Below are positions 34,967-64,000 of a stretch of 64,000 nt of DNA, piece by piece. Location of the stretch: NCBI RefSeq assembly GCF_002288925.2, contig NW_022098045.1, positions 4,443,494 to 4,507,493 of the forward strand, read 5' to 3'. The notes under the pieces are model-generated. The model had not been told where the DNA came from and ran no database searches. It worked only from the letters and a program-made list of their open reading frames with translations. Source of the DNA: Delphinapterus leucas (taxonomy: Eukaryota; Chordata; Mammalia; Artiodactyla; Monodontidae). Both the position numbers and the translations under genes were made by a program. The stretch's first letter is position 1, and each line of letters opens with the position of its first letter.

Positions 34967-35284
34967 CTTCCAGAAGCACTTCATAGTGAACAAAGAGGTC
35001 TTGCCCGCTCATTTCTTTATAAACTCAGGTATGACAAAATAGCTGTTAAGTAATGGTAAGAAGCTGGGAATAAAGCCCGAGGATATGGCTCGCCCTCTGA
35101 GACCGATTATATTTGAGTTGTTAAAGCCAGAACAGAAGCAGCTAAGAGACGGCCAAGGCAAGCCCTGAAGGAAGGTGAATGAGGACAGCTACCACCCCAC
35201 TTTACCACAACACGCTCCAAACTCATCCTCCTGCCCCCACTTCACAATGTTGAAAAGTTTAATGAGGAAAGAGCCTGTAACGGT
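34967..35284. other. Spacer between provirus and NAAA 3' end
   Basis: About 320 bp of unassigned sequence. The provirus landed just beyond the probable NAAA cleavage site. Confidence 0.5.
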
Positions 35285-36017
35285 CATAAAATATAATCTT
35301 TTCACTTTATTTTTTAAAGTGCAGCTCTTCAAAAATTTCATCTAAAAAGATCATCTGTAAGGGGAAAAAAAGCGCTTAATTTAAACACTGATTTTAAACA
35401 TCCCCGTAAGTGAATGAACAAAACCTCAGGCTAGGTTTATAAACTCCAGGAGATCCCTGCAATAGGAAAAGGTGGCCTGTCAATAGGTGGCTGCCAAGAT
35501 GATTTGATTTCAGGGACAGCAGAAGGGACTCCTGCTTTTTTCCTCATGTCTTTCCTCTCACCTATGGCCTCACTGATGCCTGAAATAAATTTTGAGTGTC
35601 CTGGGTCCTTCAGTGTCCGTCCGATCCTGCAAAGGAGCTGGGCCTGCCTCACTGTGACTTTGGAGATACATAAGTCTTACCATATATTTGCCCCTCTGCG
35701 TAAGTGAAGAGGTAACGCTTTGCCCTGAAAGCTGGTTTTAATCAGGGGCAAAGCGCACTGAGCACCAGAAGACTAGCTTTCATACGAACAATTCAAAATA
35801 AATACTTAAGAGTGACATTAACATGACACAAATAACCACCATACACTCAATGCCTGTCAGAAAATATTATGTATGTATAAATGTTAAGGATGCTACTATC
35901 TTCTAGGAGAAATACCAGCCTATATGTCCTCCTTCCCCCATCCCTAACCGCTGCCCTCCCCCCCAAAAAAAAACTTTAGCAAACCTTCATAGCATAGGTG
36001 AATTCACTCTTCTGCTT
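35285..36017 (-). other. NAAA: Probable NAAA 3' UTR
   Basis: Sequence downstream of the NAAA stop codon on the minus strand. The first convincing polyadenylation signal is AATAAA at 35,306-35,311 (seen as tttatt), which would give a ~0.7 kb 3' UTR. No intervening repeat is recognised. The end is inferred, not proven. Confidence 0.55.
35306..35311 (-). terminator. NAAA: Candidate NAAA polyadenylation signal
   Basis: AATAAA on the minus strand, the only canonical signal between the NAAA stop and the retroviral LTR that I found. Confidence 0.5.
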
Positions 36018-55890
<19,873 letters not shown>

Positions 55891-56434
55891 AACTCGGTCG
55901 GCCTCAATTGGACCGCTGCCCGCGCCCTGGGGAAGCGCTGGAGGACGAGGAGGAGGCGGAGCCTGCGCGGAGCCGGGAGGGCTGGAGGCGGAGCCCGCGC
56001 GCAGCTTGGCCCGGCTAGTCACGCGGGACCCGGAATGGTGAGAGGAGCCGCCTCCCCAAGTCTAGTATCTGCGCTTCTCGCCCCAGTGCCTCAGTGCCGC
56101 GCCCCCGCCCCCAGCCAAGGGTGCCGCCCTGCTCCAGGTCCCCCGAGGGCGCTAAATGCGGCCGCTAGCTTCTAGCCTCCCAGTCTCCGCCCCATCCCAC
56201 CCACGTGGTCGGAGAGAGCGTGATCTGCGGCCTGGAGGGCGTTTACGAAAATGGTTTTCAGCCGCCAAGAGGGAGCCAGCAGAGTCCTATTGCGGTAGGA
56301 AGGGCCTTCCCAACCCCGCCTCACTTGCTCTTAATTTAAGTTCTTCAAAGGTTTATCTGGATTTTATAAGGAGAAGGAGAGCTTTTTCAGTTCAGCAGTC
56401 CCACTTCTTTTCAGTTACTTTAAAAAAGCTAAAA

Positions 56435-56640
56435 AGGTAGCTAACATTTATGTGCAAAGTGTTTTGCCCACTCTGTCTCATTTGACCATCAAAACAAGCC
56501 AGAAGATAGGTTCTCCTGACTCATCCCTGTTTTCCTGATGAAGAGTGTTATGTAATTTGCCCGAGGTCACATCGCTGGTGAGCTAGCCTCAAAGCCAGAC
56601 TGTCAGAATCCAAATTCCACCTTCACAATCATTAACCTGA
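56435..56640 (+). repeat. MIR-like SINE, ancient
   Basis: 'gctaacatttatgtgcaaag', 'gtaatttgcccgaggtcaca' and a following 'aaagccagactgtcag' fit the MIR core and end. Confidence 0.75.
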
Positions 56641-56857
56641 AGCAGCCTCACCTTTTCGCGTTCCCAGTTTGGGAGACAAAAGGCGTTAGGCTCAGGAAAA
56701 TCACCAGACTTAATAAGGGTGGAACATTCTTTAATGGTTAGCACGGTCGTCCGTAGGTAGAGTAAGTGTGTAGGGGAAACTTGGAAAGTTCGCTTTTTTC
56801 AGCCCCCTCCCCCAACTAGAATACACCATCACTACCTCTGGTTTTTTCCCATTTTTT

Positions 56858-57169
56858 AAATTGAAGTATAGTTGATTTATAATGTGTTAATTTATGCTGT
56901 ACAGCAAAGTGATTCAGTTATACACGTATACATATGCTTTTTTATATTCCTTTCCATTCTGGTTTATCACAGGATATTGAATATAGTTCCCTGTGCTGTA
57001 CGGTAGGACCTTGTTGTTTATCCATCCTGTATATAATAGTTTGCATCTGCTAATCCCAGACTCCCAATCCATCCTTCCTGCACCCTCCTCCTCCTGGCAA
57101 CCACAAATCTGTTCTCTAGTTCTGTTTCGTAGATAGGTTCATTTGTGTTATATTTTAGATTCCACTGAC
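56858..57169 (-). mobile_element. L1 3' end
   Basis: Reverse-oriented 3' UTR ('attgaagtatagttgattta' through 'ttagattccactgac'). 'ttttcccattttt' flanks both sides (about 56,844 and 57,170). Confidence 0.92.
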
Positions 57170-57189
57170 TTTTCCCATTTTTGTGGCTT

Positions 57190-57535
57190 ACATGTCACTG
57201 GGCTAAAGTTTCAAGCCCCTGTTCCCATTTCTTCCTGGTCTTTCTGTAAAATTTAAGACCCAGGTGTTAATTTGCTCATTTGCAAAACCTGAGTAACAGC
57301 AGTTGCAAGACCACCAAATAAGGAATACGCTGCGCCCTCCCAGATTCACCACACCCCTTTCCCTTCTTCCCCTATAAAATCTTGCCCAACCCTCGCCCGG
57401 GTGCGACTTCTCTGGCCCCTTTCTCTCGGACCAGTGAACCTCGCCCGGGAGCACTCCCTAATAAAGCTCACTTGAAGCTTTCCTCTGTTTCGCAGTGCCG
57501 TTTGTTAAGATCCGACCTTACAAATATAATTTCAT
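57190..57535 (+). mobile_element. Solo LTR-like sequence, ERV1 type
   Basis: TATA-like 'cccctataaaatcttgcc' at about 57,369 is followed ~85 bp later by AATAAA in 'ctccctaataaagctcac' at about 57,458 and a U5-like TTTG/TTTC-rich end. This layout is typical of class I LTRs. Exact ends and TSD not determined. It lies about 1.3 kb upstream of NAAA, pointing away from it. Confidence 0.65.
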
Positions 57536-57826
57536 ATAATCTATTCCTATATTATTAAAAAGTTATACATATGTTATAGGACAGTTTAAAAGATTAAAGG
57601 GAGATCTGGAATTACAAAAGTATGAGCCCTCTCCCTTCTGCTGCTTCTATGCTGTGCAGATTTCAGAGATACTATACACTGATTTCATGGTTTATTTATG
57701 GAACTGAATCTACAGTTTAAAAAATACTTCTGTGGAGCGTGCAAGAAGGTAGATGATATATCAGAAACATGGGATATAATGTTTTTATAGCTGGCATCTC
57801 ATTTTGTTCAGTTTAAAAGTAGTGTG

Positions 57827-57968
57827 AGGACTTCCCTGGTCGTCCAGTGGTTGAGTCTCCGCACTCCCAATACAGAGGGCCCGGGTTCAATCCCTGATCA
57901 GGAAACTAGATCCTGCATGCCACAACTAAGGCCCGGCACAGCCAAATAAAAAAAAAACAAAACAAAAC
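57827..57968 (+). mobile_element. CHR-1-like short SINE
   Basis: 'gacttccctggtcgtccagt' head and 'ggcacagccaaataaaa' end. 'aaagtagtgtg'/'aaagtagtatg' repeats lie at both sides. Confidence 0.9.
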
Positions 57969-58004
57969 AAAGTAGTATGGTAGTTTTAAAATAGATCTAC
58001 ATAT

Positions 58005-58458
58005 TCTTCAATACGCTTCCCTTCCAGTGGTGGAGCCTAATTCCACTCCTCTTGACTATGGGTTACATTTAGTGACTTGCTTCTGACATGTAGAATATAG
58101 CCAAAGAAGTAATGGTGTCTGACTTCCAAGATTAGGTCACAAAAGACATTTTGGACTCCTTGCATTCTCTCTTGGATTGCTCACCCTGAAGGAAGCCAGC
58201 TGTCATGTTCTGAGGACACTAAAGAAGTCTTATGAAAAGGTCCCTAACTTGAGGAACTGAGACCTTCTACCAAGAACTGGAGAGGAACTGAGACTTCTTA
58301 CTAACAGTCGTATGAATAAGCCGTTTGGGGAGTGGATTCTCTAGCCCCAGCTAAGCCACCTGAAATTCCTGACCCACAGAAACTGTGAAATGATGTTCAT
58401 TGCTTTAAGCCGCTAAATTTTGTGGTGTTTTGTTATGCGGCAATAGATAACTAATACA
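58005..58458 (+). mobile_element. MLT1-type MaLR LTR
   Basis: The 3' half is characteristic: 'attcctgacccacagaaact', 'gctttaagccgctaaatttt' and an end at 'ggcaatagataactaataca'. This is the conserved MLT1 LTR end shared across placental mammals. Confidence 0.85.
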
Positions 58459-58529
58459 GATCTGGGTAATGCAAGTGGAGTGATACCAAATACCTAGAAC
58501 CGTGGGTGTGGCTTTGGAACTGGGAAGCT

Positions 58530-59160
58530 AGAAGGAAGATAGTTTGGTGATTTCTTACAAAACTTAACATACTTTTACCATATGATTTAGCAATCATTCT
58601 CTTTGGTATTTACCCAAAGGAGTTGAAAACTCAGGCCCACACAAAAACTTGCACATGGATATTTATAGCAGGATTTTTAAATGGCAAAAAAAGTGAAAAA
58701 ACCTAACTGCTCTTCGGTAGGGTAATGATAAATTGTGGATTTATGGATAAATAATGGAAAACTATTACAACAGTTAAATGATAGAATCTTCATTTATCCA
58801 GAATCTAATGTTGAGTTATAGTCAGCAAAAGGATATATACAATGATACTATATATGTAAAATTTTAAGATACTCAATGATACTTTTATTACACACACACA
58901 CATACATATACATGCACAAATATAGTAAAAAAAAAACAAAAAACTAAAGGAATAATAGGCATCAACTGCAAAATAGTAGATATCCCTGAGAAAGGGAGAC
59001 AATGGCTGAGTGGGGCTTCAGTTATACTCTTAACATTCTATTTCTTTAAAACAAACCAAAAAAGGTAAAAATTAATATTGAATAAATCTAGGAAATGGAT
59101 ATGTTTCATTATTTTCTATATGTTTAAAAATATCACAATTAAAATGGTAAAAGAGGAAGA
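58530..59160 (+). repeat. Ancient L1 3' region
   Basis: 'ttaccatatgatttagcaat', 'acccaaaggagttgaaaact' and 'acttgcacatggatatttat' correspond to diverged L1 ORF2 C-terminal sequence. Confidence 0.7.
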
Positions 59161-59435
59161 TTCAAGTATCCTTAAAGTAAGTTGTGAAGTATCATAATTT
59201 GTTCTTAGTTTTCACGTCCTCCTTTTATACTTCCTCTCCTGTAACACTTTCCACAATTAGGTTCCCACGTCATCTTAATTTTCCTTTACCCCTTAGCCAA
59301 ATTCCCTCTTAAAGCACTCCTGGATCTGATCTTACTATCTAAATAATAGGAATACTAGGTATACCAAAATTGGATCTTGCTGTAAGAATGGAACTAGAGG
59401 TGTTTTATATTTAAAAAAAAAAAAAAGGGCCATTG
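59161..59435. other. Unassigned sequence
   Basis: No gene or repeat recognised; ends in an A-run at 59,412-59,426. Confidence 0.4.
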
Positions 59436-59645
59436 GCACTCCTGATTCTCAGGCCTTCAGATTTGGACTGAATTACACCACTGGCTTCCCCAGTTCTCCA
59501 CCTTGCAGACAGCTGATTGCAGGATTTCTCGGCCTCTATAATCTCCTGAACCAATTCCTATGATAAAATCTCCTCATATGCATAGGGTATATGAGATATA
59601 TATATCTCCTATTGGTTCTGTTTCTCTGGAGAACCCTAATACATG
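59436..59645 (+). mobile_element. LTR fragment, MaLR/ERV-L-like
   Basis: 'ctcctgattctcaggccttc', 'ctcggcctctataatctcct' and 'ggttctgtttctctggagaa' form the end of an ancient mammalian LTR. Family not named. Confidence 0.6.
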
Positions 59646-60065
59646 CTTAATACATAGAGAAAAGAAAACCCAGTCAGCTATATTCACACCACACTATTTT
59701 CATATTGCATATTATACTTACAAAATTGTAAGTTGTAGGAAGCACCATTATTTTATGTATCTTAAAGAGAAACTTGCTGACATTTAAACTACAACACAAT
59801 GCTTTCTTATTAGAATTTTAAAATGTGTATGTACTGAAAGAATTCTAAGTCTTTTGTCACAGACATTTAAAAATAAAATACCTGCTCTTGTACATGTTTG
59901 AGGAAGCAAAACAAATTGGTTAACATATTGCACAAGCTTCTTTGCATTCAAAATCAGACTCTTGTGAGTCTGACTTGGCTGGCATCCTAGATGCCCGTGT
60001 TTTTCCATAGCACGCTTGTGTCATTAAGAACCTTGGTATTGCAGCATTTCTTGAGTTCTCCACTC
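59646..60065. other. Unassigned AT-rich sequence
   Basis: No gene or repeat recognised. Confidence 0.4.
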
Positions 60066-60080
60066 AAAAGGGGACTTCTG

Positions 60081-60289
60081 GGCTTCCCTGGTGGCGCAGT
60101 GGTTGAGAGTCCGCCTGCGGATGCAGGAGACACGGGTTCGTGCCCCGATCCGGGAAGATCCCACATGCCGCGGAGCGGCTGGGGCCGTGAGCCATGGCTG
60201 CTGAGCCTGCGCGTCCGGAGCCTGTGCTCCGCAACGGGAGAGGCCACAACAGTGAGAGGCCCGCGTACTGCAAAAAAAAAAAAAAAAAA
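60081..60289 (+). mobile_element. CHR-type SINE, short form
   Basis: Perfect 15-bp TSD (aaaaggggacttctg) at 60,066-60,080 and 60,290-60,304, with an uninterrupted A-tail of about 18; among the youngest copies here. Confidence 0.98.
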
Positions 60290-60304
60290 AAAAGGGGACT
60301 TCTG

Positions 60305-60750
60305 AGGTGTTGGTAATATTGTTTCTTTATCTGGTTGCTGATAACCAGGGATGTATTATTCAACTTGTGAAAATTCATTGAGCTTAAGTACACTTCACGA
60401 TACTTGCACTTTTCTTCATGTATGTATTATACATCAATAAAGAACTGAAAATTTTAGAAAAATGTTCCACTGTTTTTTTTCTGGAATTTTCTTACCAGCT
60501 ACTGACTCCCCTTCTGCAAGTTTTGATGCTGGTCCTTGCTTGATCTAAGCAAATGTCAACTTAAGATTTTCAGACCAAGTTCATGAATGTACAATTATGT
60601 CAAGACTGTCATTTGGCTGCAAAAAATTTTAAGACACATCCCAATTTCATGAATTAAAAATGTGAAAAATGTTTATCTTAAAATCACGTTACACTGATAC
60701 TTTGCTTTTGAAAATAATGGCATAGTATTTTTCACATTGCTGTAGTGTTC
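60305..60750. other. Unassigned AT-rich sequence
   Basis: No gene or repeat recognised. Confidence 0.4.
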
Positions 60751-60760
60751 ATACCTTATT

Positions 60761-61621
60761 ATTTTTTTTTTTGGGCATTTCAAAACTGGCTTTATTTTAT
60801 TTATTTATTTATTTATTTATTTATTTTTTAAACTGGCTTTAAATACTCATCAGGGTGCCATGCAAAGGGTCTGGGGTGAGAGCTTGTTACATATGAATGG
60901 GGGCTGGGGTGCCTGAGAGAGAAGGGACCCATCCATCAGGGCAGCTAGGGTGCTCCACCCCAAACCTGGGATAAGGCAACAGAGTAGAGGCCCTCTCCGG
61001 AGGGTCCCAGGACCAACTGGGAGCCAGCCCTCCCTTTGAGGTAGATCATCAGGAAGGGAACCGAGGAGGATCTCCCACGGTGGTGGTGACAGGAGGTCAC
61101 TTCCTCAGTGGTATTGCTGATAGCTGGGGTAGCCTGGGGCCGGGGTACCCTCCTTAGGGGGCAGCTGGCTGGGGTCCTCCAGGAATGGGGGTGCAGTGCG
61201 GAACTGCTGCAAGTGAGGACGATGCCAACATCCTCGATGAGGGCCAACAGAATGCCTCCCATTATTGCCGAGCCCACCATGGCCAATGGGCCACTGCAGG
61301 CAGCCAGCACAGCCCCGGTCAATGCTCCACTGGTGATGGAGTTCCAGGGATCTTCCTTGCCCCGCAGCCGCACCAGACCGCAGTCGATGGTGGAGAACAG
61401 GCTCCCCCGCACCGCGAAGCTACCTCCAATCTGAGGGGCTCGGATCCTCACAGCGTTGACACCGCCTCTCATTCAGTGCCGAATTCCGACAGGGGCATTG
61501 CGGAAGCCCTTAATGGCCTGGAAGACTCCACCGCCGATTACACCCATAGTGAAGGCTCCACCGCAGTCATCCACAACTCACCATGGGCAAAGCTCCCAAG
61601 CGTACTCCTCCATGGCGCCCT
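60761..61621 (-). pseudogene. TIMM17B: Processed pseudogene of TIMM17B
   Basis: Intronless copy of the mRNA for TIM17B, a core subunit of the TIM23 inner-membrane import complex. Start ATG at 61,613; FTMGVIGGG, the APQIGGSFA loop, [25 protein letters not shown] and a C-terminal YPSYQQYH are recognisable and favour TIM17B over TIM17A. Inactivating lesions: stop at codon 12 (61,578-61,580), a second stop near 61,472, and a small deletion with frameshift near 61,215. An AATAAA (60,791-60,796) and poly-A tail (60,762-60,772) follow. 10-bp direct repeats (ataccttatt / atatcttatt) flank it. Copied by L1 machinery. Confidence 0.92.
60791..60829. repeat. (TTTA)n microsatellite
   Basis: About nine TTTA units grown out of the polyadenylation signal of the retrocopy; 'aaactggcttta' occurs on both sides of it. 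Confidence 0.9.
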
Positions 61622-61631
61622 ATATCTTATT

Positions 61632-62315
61632 TTTAAAATAACTCTATCAAAGTGCTTAATGGCTGGACATTCCATCCGAAGTTGCTTAACTAGTCCCATA
61701 TTTTGATATATTTTCTTGCACCCATTTTTGCCGCTATAAATTATGTTGCAATGGATATTTCCCCACAATTAGCCTGTGGTAGACATTGCTGGTTGCCTAC
61801 CCCAAATCTACTGAATACCTCCCTCTCTTCATTGTGAACAGAAGCCCAGTTCTGTTGGGGTTGTTACAGTCCATTTAAGCTGAGGGGGTGAACAATCCTG
61901 TTTCCTGCTTTCACGGCTTCCACTGTTGGTAGCGTAGCCATATAACCCAATTCTGGCTAATGAGACTTAAGGGAAGGCTGTTGCAGGGATCCTGGAAAAG
62001 CTTTTTGCTTTCCTAGTAAAAGGGATACATGTGACAATGCCCCTTCTTGTTGCCTTAAACTTAGAAGAAATGTCTATGAAGGTAAGGTATTATCAGCTCC
62101 ATTGTACAGACAAGGAGACCTGGGCACAGAAATGTTGAGTAACTTGTCTGTGGTCATACAGCTGTCAGTCGGCATTCAAATCTTAGTGTGTGGCTCCAAC
62201 ACACTAAGAATGACAAAGCAGAAAAGGAGCCCAAGATCTCGAAGGCATCACTGAGCAGCTGAACCCAGGCCAGCAACTGTTTACGTCCAGACTTATGTGA
62301 GACTCCAATGTGGTT
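61632..62315. repeat. Unassigned sequence with a MIR-like piece
   Basis: 62,085-62,200 resembles the MIR core ('atcagctccattgtacagac', 'gagtaacttgtctgtggtca'). 61,770-62,080 looks like an old interspersed repeat I cannot name. Confidence 0.5.
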
Positions 62316-62327
62316 AGACTATTTTTA

Positions 62328-62668
62328 TTTATTGGCTGCATCAGGGCTTAGTTGCAGCACCTGGGATCTTCTTTGAGTCATGTGGGATCTTTCATTGCAG
62401 CGAGTGGGCTCTTTGTTGTGGCGCGCGGGCTTCTTTCTAGTTGTGGCCTGCAGGTTTTTCTCTCTCTAGTTGTGGCGTGCGGATTCCAGGGCATGTGGAC
62501 TCTGTAGTTTGCGGCACGAGGGCTCTCTAGTCGAGGTGCGCGAGCTCAGGAGTTGTGGCGCAAGGGCTTAGCTGCCCTGCGGCACGTGGGAACCTAGTTC
62601 CCCGACCAGGGATCGAACCTCTGCATTGGAAGGCGGATTCTTTACCACTGGACCCCCAGGGAAGCCCC
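62328..62668 (-). mobile_element. CHR-type SINE, long form, diverged
   Basis: Reverse orientation. 'agactattttta' on both sides (62,316 and 62,669). More mutated than most long copies. Confidence 0.92.
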
Positions 62669-62680
62669 AGACTATTTTTA

Positions 62681-63501
62681 GATATACTCTGTTACTTGCA
62701 GCAGAAACAGACCCAAACACATCTTTTGAGCTGCCATATTTTGGACCATTTTCTTTGATTAGACTCTCAAAGTGGGTTTGAGTCAAATATTATGACTATT
62801 TTTAAAGGCTCTTGGTACACAGCACCAATTATTTTCCCTAAGAATTGTACTAACTCAGCACTCTCTTAGCACTGGGTATTGCTGACTAGCGTCAGAGGGT
62901 GTCAGACTAAGGATGACTAGCACCATCAATAAACCAGTGGAAGAAGGTGAGACTATAACTCCTCTGGAGTATTTTCAAATCAATCCTTGCCTTGCTTTTA
63001 AGGTGCATTCCTCTTGTGGTTTAAAAAAAAAAAATTCATGAGTCTTAAGATACATTATTCCCCAGCCTCAAATAAGTTATTTTGTTTCTTACACAATAAC
63101 ACAAATCAAAACACAGGTACTGTAAAAGACTGAGAAAACAAACTAGAAAGAAAAAAACCCCTCACATGTGATCTCAATACCAAAGAAAATCACTTTACTA
63201 TTTGGTGGCTTTCTTCTTGGGCTTTTATTACTCCCCATTTTCTTACAAGTGTAATTGGATTACACTATAAGTATTTTTATATTTTGTTCTTTTATAATAA
63301 GCATTTCCTATTGTAAATATTTTAATGGTTGCATAATATTCCATCATATGGATAAATCAGTTTATTCAACCATTTCTGGATTAACAAAACAACAAAAACA
63401 GAATCTGCAGAAGGAAGTAAAGTTACCACCTCAGGTATGTGCTATATACAAATATATGGTATTTAAATTGTACAGAATTAGCTATGCTCTCAGTTTTTCT
63501 G
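62681..63501. other. Unassigned AT-rich sequence
   Basis: Possible ancient LINE traces near 63,300-63,390 ('aatggttgcataatattcca'), otherwise nothing recognised. Confidence 0.4.
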
Positions 63502-63709
63502 TTTTTTTTTTTTTTTTGCGGTACGCGGGCCTCTCACTGCTGTGGCCTCTCCCATTGTGGAGCACATGCCCCGAACGAGCAGGCTCAGCGGCCATGGCTC
63601 ACGGGCCTAGCTGCTCTGTGGCATGTGGGATCCTCCCGGACCGGGGCACGAACCCGTGTCCCCCGCGTCGGCAGGCGGAATCTCAACCACTGTGCCACCA
63701 GGGAAGCCC
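63502..63709 (-). mobile_element. CHR-type SINE, short form
   Basis: Reverse-oriented complete copy with a poly-T tail at 63,502-63,517. Confidence 0.94.
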
Positions 63710-63828
63710 TAGATATCTAATCTTTGATGAGAAATTTACTGAATGCTTTCTTTGTGGAAAATACCATGCTAAGAGCTTATAAACGTTAGTTGTCAAAATT
63801 CTCAAAACAATCAATGAGGTAGGTGGTA

Positions 63829-64000
63829 ATTTATTTATTTATATTTTTGGCTGCATTGGGTCTTCGTTGCTGTGCGCAGGCTTTCTCTAGTTGTGGCGAG
63901 CAGGGGCTAGTCTTCGTTGTGGTGCACGGGCTTCTCATTGTGGTGGCTTCTCTTGTTGCAGAGCATGGGCTTTAGGTGCGGGCTTCAGTAGTTTCGGCAC
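63829..64000 (-). mobile_element. CHR-type SINE, long form, cut by the window edge
   Basis: Tail (TTTATTTATTTATATTTTT) and 3' half ('ggctgcattgggtcttcgtt') in reverse orientation; the head lies outside the window. Confidence 0.94.

Noticed and set aside
1..35000. Exons of the expected neighbour PPEF2
   Set aside because: No phosphatase or EF-hand coding segments were recognised; it probably lies beyond the left edge.
61108..61706. Plus-strand frames of 108 and 173 codons
   Set aside because: They are antisense shadows of the TIMM17B pseudogene.
56240..64000. Exons of the expected neighbour SDAD1
   Set aside because: No coding exon with splice sites was recognised before the window end.

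Overview
The window is nuclear DNA of a cetacean (whale, dolphin or porpoise). The main evidence is about 25 copies of a tRNA-derived SINE of the CHR type (cetacean-hippo-ruminant family) that opens with a 'cttccctggtggcgcagtgg'-like promoter region. Many are young copies with perfect or near-perfect target-site duplications (TSDs). They are accompanied by recent L1 elements of the cetartiodactyl kind. There are no bacterial features, operons or CRISPR arrays, and most open reading frames are fragments of L1 or accidental frames through SINE copies.

One intact protein-coding gene is present: NAAA (N-acylethanolamine-hydrolysing acid amidase), on the minus strand. Ten coding exons run from 55,890 (start codon) down to 36,018 (stop codon). 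All have consensus splice sites and compatible phases and together encode 353 residues. The Ntn-hydrolase catalytic residues are all retained (Cys122, Arg138, Asp141, Asn283, by comparison with human Cys126/Arg142/Asp145/Asn287). A CpG-rich promoter covers exons 1-2 and the upstream flank (about 54.88-56.24 kb), and a probable polyadenylation signal lies at 35,306. In other mammals PPEF2 and SDAD1 flank NAAA; neither is recognisable here.

The left half (1-35 kb) is a repeat landscape. 1-1,652 is an L1 3' end, followed by an old retroviral env-LTR remnant (1.66-2.79 kb) and a mixture of SINEs, ancient L1 and LTR fragments. From 11,090 to 34,962 lies a single class I endogenous retrovirus, recognisable end to end: 5' LTR, a tRNA-Leu-like primer binding site, gag, pol and env remnants, a polypurine tract, a 3' LTR, and a 4-bp TSD (GACT) on both sides. 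It has been swollen from roughly 7.3 kb to 23.9 kb by later insertions: a full-length antisense L1 (12.7-19.8 kb), a twin-primed L1 (21.0-22.2 kb), a short L1 3' end, a SINE, an unidentified ~0.4 kb element in env, a near-full-length sense L1 (27.2-33.9 kb) and an L1 tail in the 3' LTR. Several of these carry a SINE of their own.

The right end (56.2-64 kb) is intergenic. It holds an L1 tail, LTR fragments (including an MLT1-type MaLR LTR), SINEs and a clear processed pseudogene of TIMM17B (minus strand, 60.76-61.62 kb) with TSD, poly-A tail, two stop codons and a frameshift. One 100-N assembly gap interrupts a SINE at 38,225-38,324.

I found no previously undescribed gene system. The most notable structures are the nested provirus, the twin-primed L1, the monomer-like repeats in one L1 promoter and the intact NAAA gene model.
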